A stretch of 64,000 nt of DNA from Alphaproteobacteria bacterium (GCA_030431825.1 JAUIIJ010000020.1:1-64000); one strand, 5' to 3'. Positions 33,897 through 46,582 are shown, numbered from the stretch's first letter. Program-made: numbers and translations. The notes: a model not told the origin generated them from the letters alone.

Positions 33897-36746
33897 ATGC
33901 CTTTTGAGCCAACCGACTATCTGCCTTATGATTTTGCCAATCGCCGTCATATCGGCCCGTCCCCGCAAGAGATGGACGAGATGCTGGCCACGGTCGGCGC
34001 CGAGAGTATCGACGCGCTGATCGACGACACGGTGCCAAAGGGTATCCGGCAGAAAGACAAGCTTGATTTCGGTCGCGCCAAATCCGAGCGCGAATTGCTG
34101 CACCACATGCGCCTGACGGCGGGCAAGAACAAGGTCCTGACCAGCCTGATCGGTCAGGGCTATTACGGCACGATGACGCCGCCGGCGATCCAGCGCAACA
34201 TCCTCGAGAACCCCGCCTGGTACACCGCCTATACGCCCTATCAGCCGGAGATCAGCCAGGGACGGCTCGAGGCGCTGCTGAATTACCAGACCATGATCAG
34301 CGACCTGACCGGGCTGGAGATCGCAAATGCGTCGCTGCTGGACGAGGCGACCGCCTGTGCCGAGGCGATGACCATGGCGCAGCGCGTCGCGAAATCCAAG
34401 GCCAAGGCGTTCTTTGTGGATCGCGACTGCCATCCGCAGAACATCGCGGTGATCCAGACCCGTGCGGCACCATTGGGAATCGAGGTGATCGTCGGCAATC
34501 CGGACAAGCTCGAAGCGGACAAGGTATTCGGCGCGCTCTTTCAGTATCCCGGCACCTACGGGCATGTGCGCGATTTCACCGACCAGATCGCGGCACTGCA
34601 CGAGAACAACGCGATTGCCGTGATGTCGGCGGATCCGCTGGCGCTGACCCTGCTCAAGGAACCGGGGGCAATGGGTGCGGATATCGCCGTGGGCAGCACC
34701 CAGAGATTTGGTGTTCCGCTTGGCTATGGCGGGCCGCACGCGGCCTATATGGCAACCAGGTCGAACTATGCCCGTGCGATGCCCGGTCGGCTGGTCGGGG
34801 TCAGCGTCGACAGCCACGGCAACCGCGCCTATCGCCTGTCGCTGCAAACCCGCGAACAGCACATCCGCCGCGAGAAGGCGACCAGCAATGTCTGCACGGC
34901 ACAGGCGCTGCTGGCGGTAATGGCGTCGATGTATGCGGTGTTTCACGGACCCAAGGGTCTTCAGGCCATTGCGCAGCGGATCCACCGCAAGACCGTACGC
35001 CTTGCCCGCGGACTGGAAGAGGCGGGCTTCAAGGTCGATCCCAAGTCGTTCTTTGATACCATTACCGTTGATGTGGGGCCGTTGCAGGCGGCGGTTCTGA
35101 AATCCGCCGTGGATGAAAACATCAACCTGCGCCGCGTCGGCGAGCACCGCGTCGGGATCAGCCTGGATGAATGCACACGCCCCGAAAATGTCGAAGCGGT
35201 CTGGCGTGCCTTTGGCATCGTCCGCAAGGATGACCAGTTCGAACCGGAATACCGGGTGCCCGCCGAGCTGCATCGTACGAGCGAATATCTGACCCACCCG
35301 ATCTTTCACATGAACCGCGCCGAAACCGAGATGATGCGCTATATGCGCCGTCTTGCGGACCGTGACCTTGCACTGGACCGGGCGATGATCCCGCTTGGCA
35401 GCTGCACGATGAAGCTGAACGCCGCTGCCGAGATGATGCCGGTGAGCTGGCGCGAATTCGCCCGTCTGCACCCGTTCTGCCCGGCGGATCAGGCGCAGGG
35501 CTATCACGAACTGATCACGGACCTGTCGAGCAAGCTGTGCCAGATCACCGGTTACGATGCGATCTCGATGCAGCCGAATTCGGGCGCGCAGGGCGAATAT
35601 GCCGGTCTCTTGACCATCGCGGCCTATCACCGCGCGAATGGTGAAGCGCACCGCAACATCTGCCTGATCCCGATGAGTGCGCATGGCACCAACCCCGCAA
35701 GCGCCAACATGGTGGGGTGGAAGGTCGTGCCGGTGAAATCGGCGGCAAACGGCGACATCGACCTGGAGGATTTCCGCGCCAAGGCGGAAAAACACGCGGA
35801 CGACCTCGCCGGGTGCATGGTCACCTATCCCTCGACGCACGGGGTGTTCGAGGAAACCGTCATCGAGGTCTGCAGGATCGTGCACGAGCATGGCGGGCAG
35901 GTCTATATCGACGGTGCGAACATGAACGCCATGGTCGGCCTGTCGCGTCCTGGCGATCTGGGCGGCGACGTGAGCCACCTGAACCTGCACAAGACCTTCT
36001 GCATCCCGCATGGCGGGGGAGGGCCCGGCATGGGGCCGATCGGGGTCAAGGCACATCTTGAGCCGTATCTGCCGGGACATCCGGCCACGGGCGGACAGGA
36101 GGGGCCTGTCTCGGCGGCGCCTTATGGCTCGCCCTCGATCCTGCCGATCAGCTGGGCCTATTGTCTGTTGATGGGCGGAGACGGTCTGACCCAGGCGACG
36201 CGGGTTGCCATCCTCAACGCCAACTATATCGCCAAGCGGCTGGAGGGGGCCTATGACGTCCTGTATCGTGGCAAGACCGGCCGTGTGGCGCATGAGTGCA
36301 TCATCGATACGCGCCCCTATGCCGAGAGTGCGGGCATCACCGTCGATGATATCGCCAAGCGCCTGATCGACAACGGTTTTCATGCGCCCACGATGAGCTG
36401 GCCGGTTGCCGGAACCCTGATGATCGAGCCAACCGAGAGCGAAACCAAGGCCGAGCTTGACCGCTTCTGCGACGCGATGCTCGCGATCCGTGAAGAGATC
36501 CGCGATATCGAAGAGGGTCGCATCGACAAGGACAACAACCCGCTCAAGAACGCGCCTCACACCATGGAGGATCTGGTCAAGGACTGGGATCGTCCCTATT
36601 CGCGCGAACAGGGGTGCTTCCCGGCGGGCGCGTTCCGGGTCGACAAGTACTGGCCGCCGGTGAACCGCGTGGACAACGTCTATGGCGACCGCCACCTGAT
36701 CTGTACCTGCCCGCCGATGGAGGATTATGCCGAGGCCGCTGAGTAG
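33897..36746 (+). CDS. gcvP: Glycine dehydrogenase (decarboxylating), P protein
   Basis: PLP enzyme that decarboxylates glycine and loads GcvH. The 949 residues are a full-length fused P protein (homodimer type). The PLP lysine is Lys699 in [20 protein letters not shown]. Other conserved parts are [18 protein letters not shown] near the N-terminus, [34 protein letters not shown] and [11 protein letters not shown]. Last gene of gcvTHP. Confidence 0.98.
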   Translation: MPFEPTDYLPYDFANRRHIGPSPQEMDEMLATVGAESIDALIDDTVPKGIRQKDKLDFGRAKSERELLHHMRLTAGKNKVLTSLIGQGYYGTMTPPAIQRNILENPAWYTAYTPYQPEISQGRLEALLNYQTMISDLTGLEIANASLLDEATACAEAMTMAQRVAKSKAKAFFVDRDCHPQNIAVIQTRAAPLGIEVIVGNPDKLEADKVFGALFQYPGTYGHVRDFTDQIAALHENNAIAVMSADPLALTLLKEPGAMGADIAVGSTQRFGVPLGYGGPHAAYMATRSNYARAMPGRLVGVSVDSHGNRAYRLSLQTREQHIRREKATSNVCTAQALLAVMASMYAVFHGPKGLQAIAQRIHRKTVRLARGLEEAGFKVDPKSFFDTITVDVGPLQAAVLKSAVDENINLRRVGEHRVGISLDECTRPENVEAVWRAFGIVRKDDQFEPEYRVPAELHRTSEYLTHPIFHMNRAETEMMRYMRRLADRDLALDRAMIPLGSCTMKLNAAAEMMPVSWREFARLHPFCPADQAQGYHELITDLSSKLCQITGYDAISMQPNSGAQGEYAGLLTIAAYHRANGEAHRNICLIPMSAHGTNPASANMVGWKVVPVKSAANGDIDLEDFRAKAEKHADDLAGCMVTYPSTHGVFEETVIEVCRIVHEHGGQVYIDGANMNAMVGLSRPGDLGGDVSHLNLHKTFCIPHGGGGPGMGPIGVKAHLEPYLPGHPATGGQEGPVSAAPYGSPSILPISWAYCLLMGGDGLTQATRVAILNANYIAKRLEGAYDVLYRGKTGRVAHECIIDTRPYAESAGITVDDIAKRLIDNGFHAPTMSWPVAGTLMIEPTESETKAELDRFCDAMLAIREEIRDIEEGRIDKDNNPLKNAPHTMEDLVKDWDRPYSREQGCFPAGAFRVDKYWPPVNRVDNVYGDRHLICTCPPMEDYAEAAE

Positions 36747-36853
36747 CGCGATCAGATACGAACCTGCATCATCCGGCGCGGCCTGAACATCAGCGCGTTG
36801 GGTGGTGCATGATGTGCTGCGCCGAACCGAGCCGATGCACCTGCGGTGTCAGG

Positions 36854-37621
36854 TCAGCCAAACGGGTCGTGAGGATAGCGCACCGCGGCCAGGTACAGCC
36901 CCTGTGGCGGGCAGACAGGTCCGCAGGCGGCGCGATCGCGGGCATTCAGGGCGGCTTCAACATCGTCGGGCGTCCATGCGCCACTGCCGACACGTTCCAG
37001 CGTTCCGACAAAGCTGCGCACCTGGTTATGCAGGAATGACCGGGCCCGGACGTGAAACCGCACTTCGCGACCCGACAAACCGTCGATCTCTTCGACGCGC
37101 AGTTCGTCCAGCGTCTTGAGCGGGCTTGCCGCCTGACAGATCGAACTGCGGAAGGTGGTGAAATCGTGTCGGCCGATCAACCGGTCGGCCCCGGCCTGCA
37201 TCGCGTCCGCATCCAGCGGATGCTTGACCTGCCAGACCTGACCATCCTCGTGCGTTGCGGGCGCGCGGCGGATCAACAGGCGAAAGAGATAGCGGCGCTC
37301 GATGGCGGAAAACCGGGCATGCCAGTCATCGCTTACGGCGGCGCAATCGACGATCGCGATCGGGTCCGGTTTCAGGTGATAGTTCAGGGCTTCCGACAGG
37401 CGGAAAGTATCCCAGTCCCGCAGCATGTCGCAATGGGCCACCTGGCCAAGCGCATGCACCCCGGCATCCGTTCGTCCGGCGGCGGCGATCGTATGGTCGC
37501 GGGGTTCGAGCCGGGCAAGCGCCGCCTCGATTGCGCCCTGTACCGATGGCAGGTCTTTCTGCCTTTGCCAGCCGGCAAAGGGTGCACCCTGATATTCAAC
37601 TTTGAGAGCGTAACGCGGCAT
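36854..37621 (-). CDS. truA: tRNA pseudouridine(38-40) synthase
   Basis: Modifies uridines 38-40 in the tRNA anticodon stem. The 255 residues carry the catalytic Asp52 in [17 protein letters not shown], the N-terminal [14 protein letters not shown] and the C-terminal [17 protein letters not shown]. It is convergent with gcvP. A duplicate-free normal TruA. Confidence 0.96.
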   Translation of the reverse strand: MPRYALKVEYQGAPFAGWQRQKDLPSVQGAIEAALARLEPRDHTIAAAGRTDAGVHALGQVAHCDMLRDWDTFRLSEALNYHLKPDPIAIVDCAAVSDDWHARFSAIERRYLFRLLIRRAPATHEDGQVWQVKHPLDADAMQAGADRLIGRHDFTTFRSSICQAASPLKTLDELRVEEIDGLSGREVRFHVRARSFLHNQVRSFVGTLERVGSGAWTPDDVEAALNARDRAACGPVCPPQGLYLAAVRYPHDPFG

Positions 37622-37721
37622 GGCGCGCTGCTACCGCGCGCCGCGACAAACGGCAAGGCTGGTAACACCGGCGTGCCCGCCCTATCTTGGGGCTGACAAT
37701 GCGAGACAGGGTGCGGGTTTG

Positions 37722-39134
37722 GTGATTTCTTCGATAGCGGACGGGCTGGTGCGCAGTGTCGAGAGCGTGGGCGACACGATCAGCGAAACGCTGTTCGAGC
37801 CGGTGATCCGCCTGGGTGTGACCGGCCTTGCGCGGTCCGGCAAGACGGTGTTCATCACGTCGCTCGTGGCCAACCTCATGGATCGCGGACGCATGCCCGG
37901 CCTTGCCGCCGCGCAGGAGGGACGGATCGAGGCCGCGTTCCTGCAACCGCAGCCCGATGATACGGTGCCGCGCTTCGACTATGAAACCCATCTGGGCGCG
38001 CTGACCGCGAGCGAGCCGCGCTGGCCGGACAGCACGCGCGCGATCAGCGAATTGCGCCTGTCGCTGCGCGTGCGCCCGACCGGCCTGCTGTCCGGGATCA
38101 AGGGACCGCGCACGATCCACCTGGACATCGTGGATTATCCGGGGGAGTGGCTGCTCGACCTGGCGCTTCTCGACAAATCCTATGCGCAGTGGTCGGAGGA
38201 GACGCTGGAGAGATTGCGCGATCGCCCCTCTGCAGAAGATTACCGCCGGGCGCTTGCCGCCGTCGATCCGCTTTCGGCGCTTGAGGAACCCGTGGCGCAA
38301 AACCTGGCGCGGGCATTCACCGGCTACCTGAACGCGGCGCGGGCCGCGGGCTATTATGATTGTACGCCGGGGCGGTTTCTGCTGCCCGGAGATCTCGCCG
38401 GGTCGCCGGTGCTGACCTTTGCGCCGCTGCCTGCGCAGGGCAGCGCCCCGCGCCGATCGCTCGCGCGCGAGATGGAACGGCGGTTCGAGGCCTACAAATC
38501 CGAAGTGGTCAAACCCTTCTTTCGCGATCATTTTGCGCGCATCGACCGGCAGGTCGTTCTGGTGGATGCCCTGGGCGCGATCCACAAGGGGCCGCGCGCG
38601 GTCGAGGACATGCGAGGGGCGATGACCGATATCCTCGCGGCGTTTCGCCCGGGCACGAATGCCTTTCTGACCAGGCTGCTCCTGGGGCGGCGGGTCGAGA
38701 AGATCCTGTTCGCCGCGACCAAGGCGGATCACCTGCATCACCTTCAGCACGGACGCCTGACCGCGATCATGCAGGCCCTGACCCGCGAGGCCCGGGATCG
38801 TGCGCAGTTTGCCGGAGCAGACACCGCCGCGATGTCGATTGCCGCCCTGCGCGCCACCACCGAAGAGGTGCGCAGCCACGAGGGGCGCGATCTGAACTGC
38901 GTGCGCGGGCGGTTGCTCGATACCGGCAAGGCCGCGGCCTTCTATCCCGGCGAATTGCCGCAGGACCCGGCGCAATTGCTCGGCCCGGCGCGTGAAGGGG
39001 CAGAGGCGTGGCTGGACGCGGACTACCAGGTGATGTCCTTTGCACCCGCGCCGCTGGAGTTGCGGCCGGGGGATGGCCCGCCGCATATCCGGCTTGACCG
39101 CGCGGCGCAGTTTCTGATCGGTGACCGGTTGTGA
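37722..39134 (+). CDS. ycjX: YcjX-family GTPase-like protein
   Basis: A 470-residue P-loop protein of the YcjX/DUF463 family: Walker A GLARSGKTVFITS near the N-terminus, LDIVDYPGEWLLDLALLDKSY as the Walker-B/G3 region, and the G4-like KADHLHHLQ. In enterobacteria ycjX pairs with ycjF in a stress-related operon, and here the ycjF homologue follows with one GNAT gene between. Start GTG at 37722 chosen by family length; TTG at 37719 is equivalent. Stop overlaps the next gene (GTGA). Confidence 0.88.
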   Translation: MISSIADGLVRSVESVGDTISETLFEPVIRLGVTGLARSGKTVFITSLVANLMDRGRMPGLAAAQEGRIEAAFLQPQPDDTVPRFDYETHLGALTASEPRWPDSTRAISELRLSLRVRPTGLLSGIKGPRTIHLDIVDYPGEWLLDLALLDKSYAQWSEETLERLRDRPSAEDYRRALAAVDPLSALEEPVAQNLARAFTGYLNAARAAGYYDCTPGRFLLPGDLAGSPVLTFAPLPAQGSAPRRSLAREMERRFEAYKSEVVKPFFRDHFARIDRQVVLVDALGAIHKGPRAVEDMRGAMTDILAAFRPGTNAFLTRLLLGRRVEKILFAATKADHLHHLQHGRLTAIMQALTREARDRAQFAGADTAAMSIAALRATTEEVRSHEGRDLNCVRGRLLDTGKAAAFYPGELPQDPAQLLGPAREGAEAWLDADYQVMSFAPAPLELRPGDGPPHIRLDRAAQFLIGDRL

Positions 39135-39580
39135 ACGTCGTCCTGCGCGCGGCAACTCCGCTGGATGCGGGGGCAACCGGGGATATCCTGTGGCAGTCGC
39201 TGCGACAGGTCGCGAGTGACGAACTGAGCTCTGCGGCAGAGGCGATCGGCTGCTGCGACGTGATGATCGCGCGCAACTGGATGACCGTGGCGGTGAACGC
39301 GGCCGGCGTGCAGGCGTTCCTGGCGCGGGACGGTCAGGAAATATGCGCGCTGTATACCGCGGCCGAGGCGCGGGGCCTCGGGATCGGCCGGCAGCTGGTG
39401 CAAGAGGCAAAACGCAATGTCTCGCGGCTGCACCTGAAAACGCCTGCGGCGAATACGGGCGCGCGCCGCTTTTACGCGCGAGAGGGGTTCGTGCCCGTTG
39501 ACCCGGTCGGTGTCGTGCCGTGGGACGAGACGCCCGACGCCGCACGGACCTATGTCTGGCAAAAGGAGATCGCGGCATGA
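39131..39580 (+). CDS. GNAT-family N-acetyltransferase
   Basis: A 149-residue acetyltransferase-fold protein. The acetyl-CoA motif is LYTAAEARGLGIGRQLVQEAK, followed by the motif-B region HLKTPAANTGARRFYAREGFVPV. GTG start within the ycjX stop (GTGA) and ATGA overlap with the next gene show a coupled three-gene unit. The substrate is unknown. Confidence 0.85.
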   Translation: MNVVLRAATPLDAGATGDILWQSLRQVASDELSSAAEAIGCCDVMIARNWMTVAVNAAGVQAFLARDGQEICALYTAAEARGLGIGRQLVQEAKRNVSRLHLKTPAANTGARRFYAREGFVPVDPVGVVPWDETPDAARTYVWQKEIAA

Positions 39581-40572
39581 CAAGGGGCCCGATTCTGATC
39601 GACCTGGAAGACCGCGAACCGCCCGTATCGGTCGCCGATGCGCCGCCGGTGCCCGATGCGCCCGCACCTGACGGACAGGCCATGCAGATGGCGGCCCGGC
39701 TGGCGGCGCGTCGGCCCTCGCGGCTCGCCAGCTGGTTCTGGGGGCTTGCGGGTGCGGTGGTGGGCGCGATGGTTTCCGTTGCGGCGTGGGATTTCGTGAC
39801 CGGCCTGCTGGCGCGCGCGCCGGTGTTTGGCATGATCGTCACGGTCCTCTTCGTCGCCATGCTGGGTGTCCTCCTGGTGATCGCGCTGCGTGAACTGGCG
39901 GCGATCGCGCGGCTGGGCCGGATCGACAGCCTGCACCGCGCCGCGGACACGGCCCTGGCCGAAGAAGATCTGGAACAGGCACGTGCCGTGACCAAGCGGT
40001 TGCTCGCGTTCTATGCCGGTCGCGACGATACGCGCTGGGGTCGGTAATCGCTGAGCGAGCGGATGGACGAACAATTCGATGCCTCCGGGTTGCTGAACCT
40101 CGCCGAGGTAGAACTGCTTGCGCCTCTGGATGTCGCCGCCAGCCGCGAAGTCGAGGCGGCCGCCCGGCAGGTCGCGGCGGTAACCGCGCTTGTTCCCCTG
40201 GCGCTGGCGGATGTGGCGACCGCGCTCGCGGCGAACCTGCGCATGATCCGGCGGATCGCCGAGATCTATGGTGGGCGCTCGGGTCTGATCGGAAGCTGGC
40301 GGCTGACGCGCGCGGTGTTCACACATCTCGTGGCGACCGGCGCTGTCGCGGTGGGCGATGACCTGCTCGAACCGTTGCTTGGCGGGTCGCTGCTCTCAAA
40401 GTTGTCGCGGCGCTTTGGCGAGGGGCTGGTGAACGGCGCATTGTCGGCGCGGGTGGGGGTGGCCGCGATGGAAGTCTGCCGACCCTTGCCCTTCTCGCCA
40501 AGGCGCAAGCCCTCGGTGCGCAAGATCATCAAGAACGCGCTCAGCGGCCTCTTCGGTACAAAAGAGGCATAA
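39577..40572 (+). pseudogene. ycjF: YcjF-type (TIGR01620/DUF697) membrane protein, interrupted by in-frame stop
   Basis: The frame from ATG 39577 to 40572 would encode about 331 residues, the normal length for the YcjF/TIGR01620 family, but a TAA sits at 40045-40047. The first part (156 residues) has two membrane helices (FWGLAGAVVGAMVSVAAW; APVFGMIVTVLFVAMLGVLL) and the conserved RLLAFYAGRDDTRWGR just before the stop. After it the same frame continues SLSERMDEQFDASGLLNLAEVELL with the rest of the family domain (ARQVAAVTALVPLALADV, GGRSGLIGSWRLTRAVFTHL). No frameshift is needed; one codon is wrong, for example CAA to TAA. Re-initiation at ATG 40063 could make a 169-residue second half. Confidence 0.8.
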
Positions 40573-40653
40573 AGCTGCCGGTAATATTTCGTGTGTTGAC
40601 GTTAGGTCATTTTGTGACGGTATGATTACGTGACACCCTGCGGGAGATGTGCA

Positions 40654-41484
40654 GTGACGGAGCTTTCCGAAGTCGCGAAACACTATTCCAGCACTGCGCT
40701 GCTTGACCGTATAGAGGACGCCCTTGAAAAGGTCGGCGCGCGTCGGCCGCTGGATCTCGAAACCCTTGCGTTGTTCGACGAGTTCCATATCGGCGGGCGC
40801 AGGGCCACGCATCACCTGCTTGAAAAGCTGATGGTCTCGGCGGGCAGCAAGGTGCTGGATCTCGGATGCGGCCTTGGCGGCCCGGCCCGGTATGTTGCCA
40901 AGACCCGCGGCGCACGTGTCACCGGCCTCGATCTCAGCGCGGATTTTGTCACGGCGGGCAATGCGCTGACCGGTCAGGCCCTGATGGCGGATCTTGTCGA
41001 GTTGCGACAGGGCAGCGTGCTGGACATGCCGTTTGACGACGATCAGTTCGACGTCGCCTATATGATCCATGTCGGCATGAATATCTCGGACAAGCCGGCT
41101 CTTGCCGCCGAGGTTGCGCGGGTTCTGAAGCCGGGCGGCGTATTCGGCATATTTGACGTGATGGCCGTGGGCGACGCCGATCTGTCCTATCCGGTTCCGT
41201 GGGCGAGTGGTCCTGAGCAAAGCGCGCTCAGCCCGCCGGCGGCCTATCGCGACGCGTTGACGGGCGCGGGGTTCGATATCCGCTCGGAAACCGACCGAAG
41301 CGAATTCGCGCTGGAGTTTTTTGCCCGCATGATGGCGCGACAGAACAAGAGCGAAGGCCAGCCGGTGCTGGGATTGCACCTTGTGATGGGGCCGGAGGCC
41401 GGGCTCAAGATCAGCAACATGGTCGCTGCCCTGCAGGGTGGGCAGATTGCGCCGGTCGAGATGATCGCACGCCTTGGTTCCTGA
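40654..41484 (+). CDS. Class I SAM-dependent methyltransferase
   Basis: A 276-residue Rossmann methyltransferase: motif I SKVLDLGCGLGGPARYVA, motif II GLDLSADFV, motif III QGSVLDMPFDDDQFDVAYMIHVGMN, and LKPGGVFGIFDVM. The N-terminal VAKHYSSTALLDRIEDAL plus the overall arrangement resemble sarcosine/dimethylglycine and UbiE-like small-molecule methyltransferases; the substrate cannot be assigned. GTG start at 40654 follows GGGAG; an upstream GTG at 40630 is less likely. Confidence 0.85.
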   Translation: MTELSEVAKHYSSTALLDRIEDALEKVGARRPLDLETLALFDEFHIGGRRATHHLLEKLMVSAGSKVLDLGCGLGGPARYVAKTRGARVTGLDLSADFVTAGNALTGQALMADLVELRQGSVLDMPFDDDQFDVAYMIHVGMNISDKPALAAEVARVLKPGGVFGIFDVMAVGDADLSYPVPWASGPEQSALSPPAAYRDALTGAGFDIRSETDRSEFALEFFARMMARQNKSEGQPVLGLHLVMGPEAGLKISNMVAALQGGQIAPVEMIARLGS

Positions 41485-41655
41485 CTCGCAACACGGGATC
41501 GGCGGGATGAGACCCGCGGAACGCGCGAGACGATGACCGGGGCGAACGCCATGCCGGAGGCAGCCTTTTATGACGCCGGGCGCAGCCAGGGGTAGATCGC
41601 CCAACGGATCGGAGTGCCCGTTTTTACTGCGCGCCTGCGGCGCGTCCGGAGTCTC
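41485..41655. other. Non-coding stretch between methyltransferase gene and ileS leader
   Basis: No gene is seen. AACGG-N10-CCGTT followed by TTT near 41603-41625 may be a weak terminator of the methyltransferase transcript. The remaining 175 bp before ileS are described as the leader region. Confidence 0.35.
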
Positions 41656-41684
41656 TGGACCATCCGTTCGCCGCGCCCTATAAG
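41656..41684 (+). promoter_or_regulatory. Candidate promoter of the ileS leader transcript
   Basis: TGGACC (41656-41661), a 17-bp spacer, and TATAAG (41679-41684), the same -10 hexamer as the candidate hisB promoter. The expected start point (41691-41692) coincides with the A of the leader ATG, so the message would be leaderless. Confidence 0.45.
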
Positions 41685-41691
41685 CCGGATC

Positions 41692-41742
41692 ATGATGCGC
41701 ATGGTACGGATCATTATTCGAATTATATCCCCGGCGCTCTGA
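41692..41742 (+). CDS. Putative isoleucine-rich leader peptide of ileS
   Basis: A 16-codon frame, MMRMVRIIIRIISPAL, stopping with TGA at 41740-41742. Five of 16 codons are Ile (ATC ATT ATT at 41710-41718, ATT ATA at 41722-41727), in a strongly GC-rich genome where such an AT-rich string stands out. The frame lies 86 bp before ileS, and its last codons form the 5' arm of a strong hairpin. This is the layout of amino-acid attenuators. There is no strong ribosome-binding site, but a leaderless start fits the predicted promoter, as for trpL in alphaproteobacteria. Rival explanation: a chance AT-rich promoter segment. Confidence 0.55.
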   Translation: MMRMVRIIIRIISPAL

Positions 41743-41757
41743 CCCTGAGACGCCGGG
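41730..41757 (+). promoter_or_regulatory. Hairpin overlapping the end of the ileS leader peptide
   Basis: CCCGGCGCTC (41730-41739) pairs with GAG-A-CGCCGGG (41747-41757), 7+3 bp with one bulge. It includes the leader stop codon. A ribosome stalled on the Ile codons would occlude or free the 5' arm. No T tract follows, so it is either a pause/antiterminator element or acts on Rho access or ileS translation. Confidence 0.45.
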
Positions 41758-41828
41758 CAAAGGTGTTTGAGTGTTCGCACCGACCGCTTTCAATCCTTCC
41801 GACTTGACTGATCCAGAGGACGCCACCC

Positions 41829-44753
<2,925 letters not shown>

Positions 44754-44761
44754 CACGCACG

Positions 44762-44809
44762 CCGGCCCCGCCTCGGGGCCGGACCCATCCCCGCTCGTGT
44801 TGTGCGGGG
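44762..44809 (+). terminator. GC hairpins after ileS
   Basis: CCGGCCCC-GCCTC-GGGGCCGG (44762-44782) and, further on, CCCCGC/GCGGGG (44790-44809). Stable stems without T tracts; possible but weak terminator signals. Confidence 0.3.
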
Positions 44810-44857
44810 CGTGGATCGGGGGCAATGTGGTCGCATGCAGGATGCGGAGACCATGAG

Positions 44858-45310
44858 ATGCGTCGACTGACGGTGCCGACGCCCACCGGTGCGGTGACGA
44901 TCACCGAAGAGAACGGCGCGATCACGCGGATCGACTGGGGTGGGGCATGCACCGAGCATTCCGCACTGCTGGATCAGGCGGCGCGCCAGTTCGCCGCCTA
45001 TTTCGATGATCCCGAAAACGGGTTCGACCTGCCGCTCAGGGTCGCGGGCAGCGCGTTCCAGAAATCCGTGTGCGACGCGATGCGGGCGATCCCGGTCGGT
45101 CATACGCGGACATATGGCGACATCGCCCGCGATTTGAATGTCCCGGCCCAAGCGGTGGGCCAGGCGTGCGGCGGAAATCCGATCCCAATCATCATCCCCT
45201 GTCACCGGGTACTTGGCGCCAGCGGGCTGGGCGGGTTTTCCGGTGCCGGCGGGATCGAGACCAAGGTGGCCCTTTTGCGCCACGAAAGGGCGGCGGGTTT
45301 GCTTATCTGA
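44858..45310 (+). CDS. ogt: Methylated-DNA--protein-cysteine S-methyltransferase
   Basis: Suicide repair of O6-methylguanine. The 150-residue Ogt/MGMT-type protein has the acceptor Cys115 in IIIPCHRVLGASG, the recognition helix region TYGDIARDLNVPAQAVGQACGGNP, and a short N-terminal domain. No Ada-type regulatory N-terminus. ATG 44858 gives the normal compact form. Confidence 0.94.
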   Translation: MRRLTVPTPTGAVTITEENGAITRIDWGGACTEHSALLDQAARQFAAYFDDPENGFDLPLRVAGSAFQKSVCDAMRAIPVGHTRTYGDIARDLNVPAQAVGQACGGNPIPIIIPCHRVLGASGLGGFSGAGGIETKVALLRHERAAGLLI

Positions 45311-45394
45311 CGGGTCGCCATGTTGTTTCGATTGCAAGTTGTGGCCACGATGACCACTTTATCATGAATGCCCTTCAGCAAGAGGAAATCGACC

Positions 45395-45859
45395 ATGAAC
45401 AACCAAGACCCCGCCGCGTTGAAACAGGCCCTGCGCGACAAGTTGATGACGCTGGAAGAGGGCGAACTGGCCGAGGCCAAGGCGCATTACGAGAGTTTCC
45501 TGCGCGAGGCGCAACTCGACGACCGCGAGGCGCATGACAAGGACGATATCGCGGATGCACGCGAAAATGCGGATCTGGCGGCTGCGTTCGATCACCCGGT
45601 TCATGCGCATCACGCCAAGATCGACGTGATCGAAAACACCGATTTTTCAGTTACGGACAGGGTGCGACCCGGCGCCGTGGTATCATTCAACGGGCGACAT
45701 TTCGTCGTCGTGGTGTCAACGACCAGATTCGAATGCAATGGTGTGACATATATGGGGATTTCGACGCAGAGCCCCATCTACAAGGCAATCGACGGATTGG
45801 GAAAAGGTGATCGCTTTACCTTCAACGGGAGCGAGATCACGCTGGACGAGGTGATGTGA
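45395..45859 (+). CDS. Gre-like protein (divergent transcript-cleavage-factor fold)
   Basis: A 154-residue protein whose architecture matches Gre factors. It has an N-terminal helical, charged region (ALKQALRDKLMTLEEGELAEAKAHYESFLREAQ) with an acidic tip (LDDREAHDKDD), then a C-terminal FKBP-like domain (VRPGAVVSFNGRHFVVVVST, GISTQSPIYKAIDGLGKGDRFTF). The ISxxSPixkAi segment parallels ISVNSPIARGLIG of GreA. Overall similarity is low and it is not the housekeeping GreA, so it may be a competing or specialised factor. ATG 45395 follows AGGAAATC. Confidence 0.6.
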   Translation: MNNQDPAALKQALRDKLMTLEEGELAEAKAHYESFLREAQLDDREAHDKDDIADARENADLAAAFDHPVHAHHAKIDVIENTDFSVTDRVRPGAVVSFNGRHFVVVVSTTRFECNGVTYMGISTQSPIYKAIDGLGKGDRFTFNGSEITLDEVM

Positions 45860-45871
45860 CGGGTTGCGCGG

Positions 45872-46582
45872 CTACGGGTTGGTGTTCTGGTCGGATTTGG
45901 GGGGAATGATCTGCTGCGCGATACCTGCGAACAACAGGTAGAGCGAGGTGACCACCAGACCCCAATGCGCCCAGCTCTGCGGATGAAAATCGACCCAGGC
46001 CGCCCAGCCCGCAAAGAATGTCCAGGCCAGCGCCATCGGCAAAGTGACCGGCCGCCAACGCTCGGTGCGCACCGGATGCACGAATTTCAGCGGCGTGAAC
46101 ATCGTGATGGCGAGTGCGGTGACAATGGCGAGAATGACCCAGAAATTCGGATGAAGCGCAAAGATGACCAGCACCACCATGTTCCAGCATCCGGGAAAGC
46201 CGGAAAAGGAATTGTCCTTGGTCTTCATGCGTGTGTCGGCGAAATACAATGCGCTGGTAAAGGTGATGACGATGATCGCGAACCAGCCCGTCCAGCCATC
46301 CATCAACCCCGACTGGAACAATGCAAAGGCCGGGATGAACACATAGGTCAGATAGTCGATGATCAGGTCGAGCAGCACCCCGTCGAACTCCGGGGCATAA
46401 TGTTTGACCTGATAGCGGCGGGCAAGCGGTCCGTCGATCCCGTCGACGACAAAGGCCACCACCAGCCACAGGAACATCAGGCTCCATTCGGTCTGTGCAG
46501 CGGCGAGCATCGCGAGCATGGCGAAAACCGCACCGGTTGCGGTGAAAAGGTGAACGAGAAGGGCGCGAATATTCGGAGTCAT
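45872..46582 (-). CDS. pcs: Phosphatidylcholine synthase
   Basis: Condenses choline with CDP-diacylglycerol, making phosphatidylcholine in one step, a pathway typical of alphaproteobacteria. The 236-residue membrane protein has the CDP-alcohol phosphotransferase motif in its Pcs form: DGPLAR, 12 residues, G, three, D, three, D (up to LLDLIID). About eight membrane helices. The start at 46582 gives MTPNIRALLVHLFTATGA. Convergent with the Gre-like gene. Confidence 0.95.
   Translation of the reverse strand: MTPNIRALLVHLFTATGAVFAMLAMLAAAQTEWSLMFLWLVVAFVVDGIDGPLARRYQVKHYAPEFDGVLLDLIIDYLTYVFIPAFALFQSGLMDGWTGWFAIIVITFTSALYFADTRMKTKDNSFSGFPGCWNMVVLVIFALHPNFWVILAIVTALAITMFTPLKFVHPVRTERWRPVTLPMALAWTFFAGWAAWVDFHPQSWAHWGLVVTSLYLLFAGIAQQIIPPKSDQNTNP

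Noticed and set aside
41568..41780. Minus-strand 70-codon frame upstream of ileS
   Set aside because: Arg-rich, with mixed codon use, and antisense to the promoter, leader peptide and hairpin; no ribosome-binding site or homology visible.
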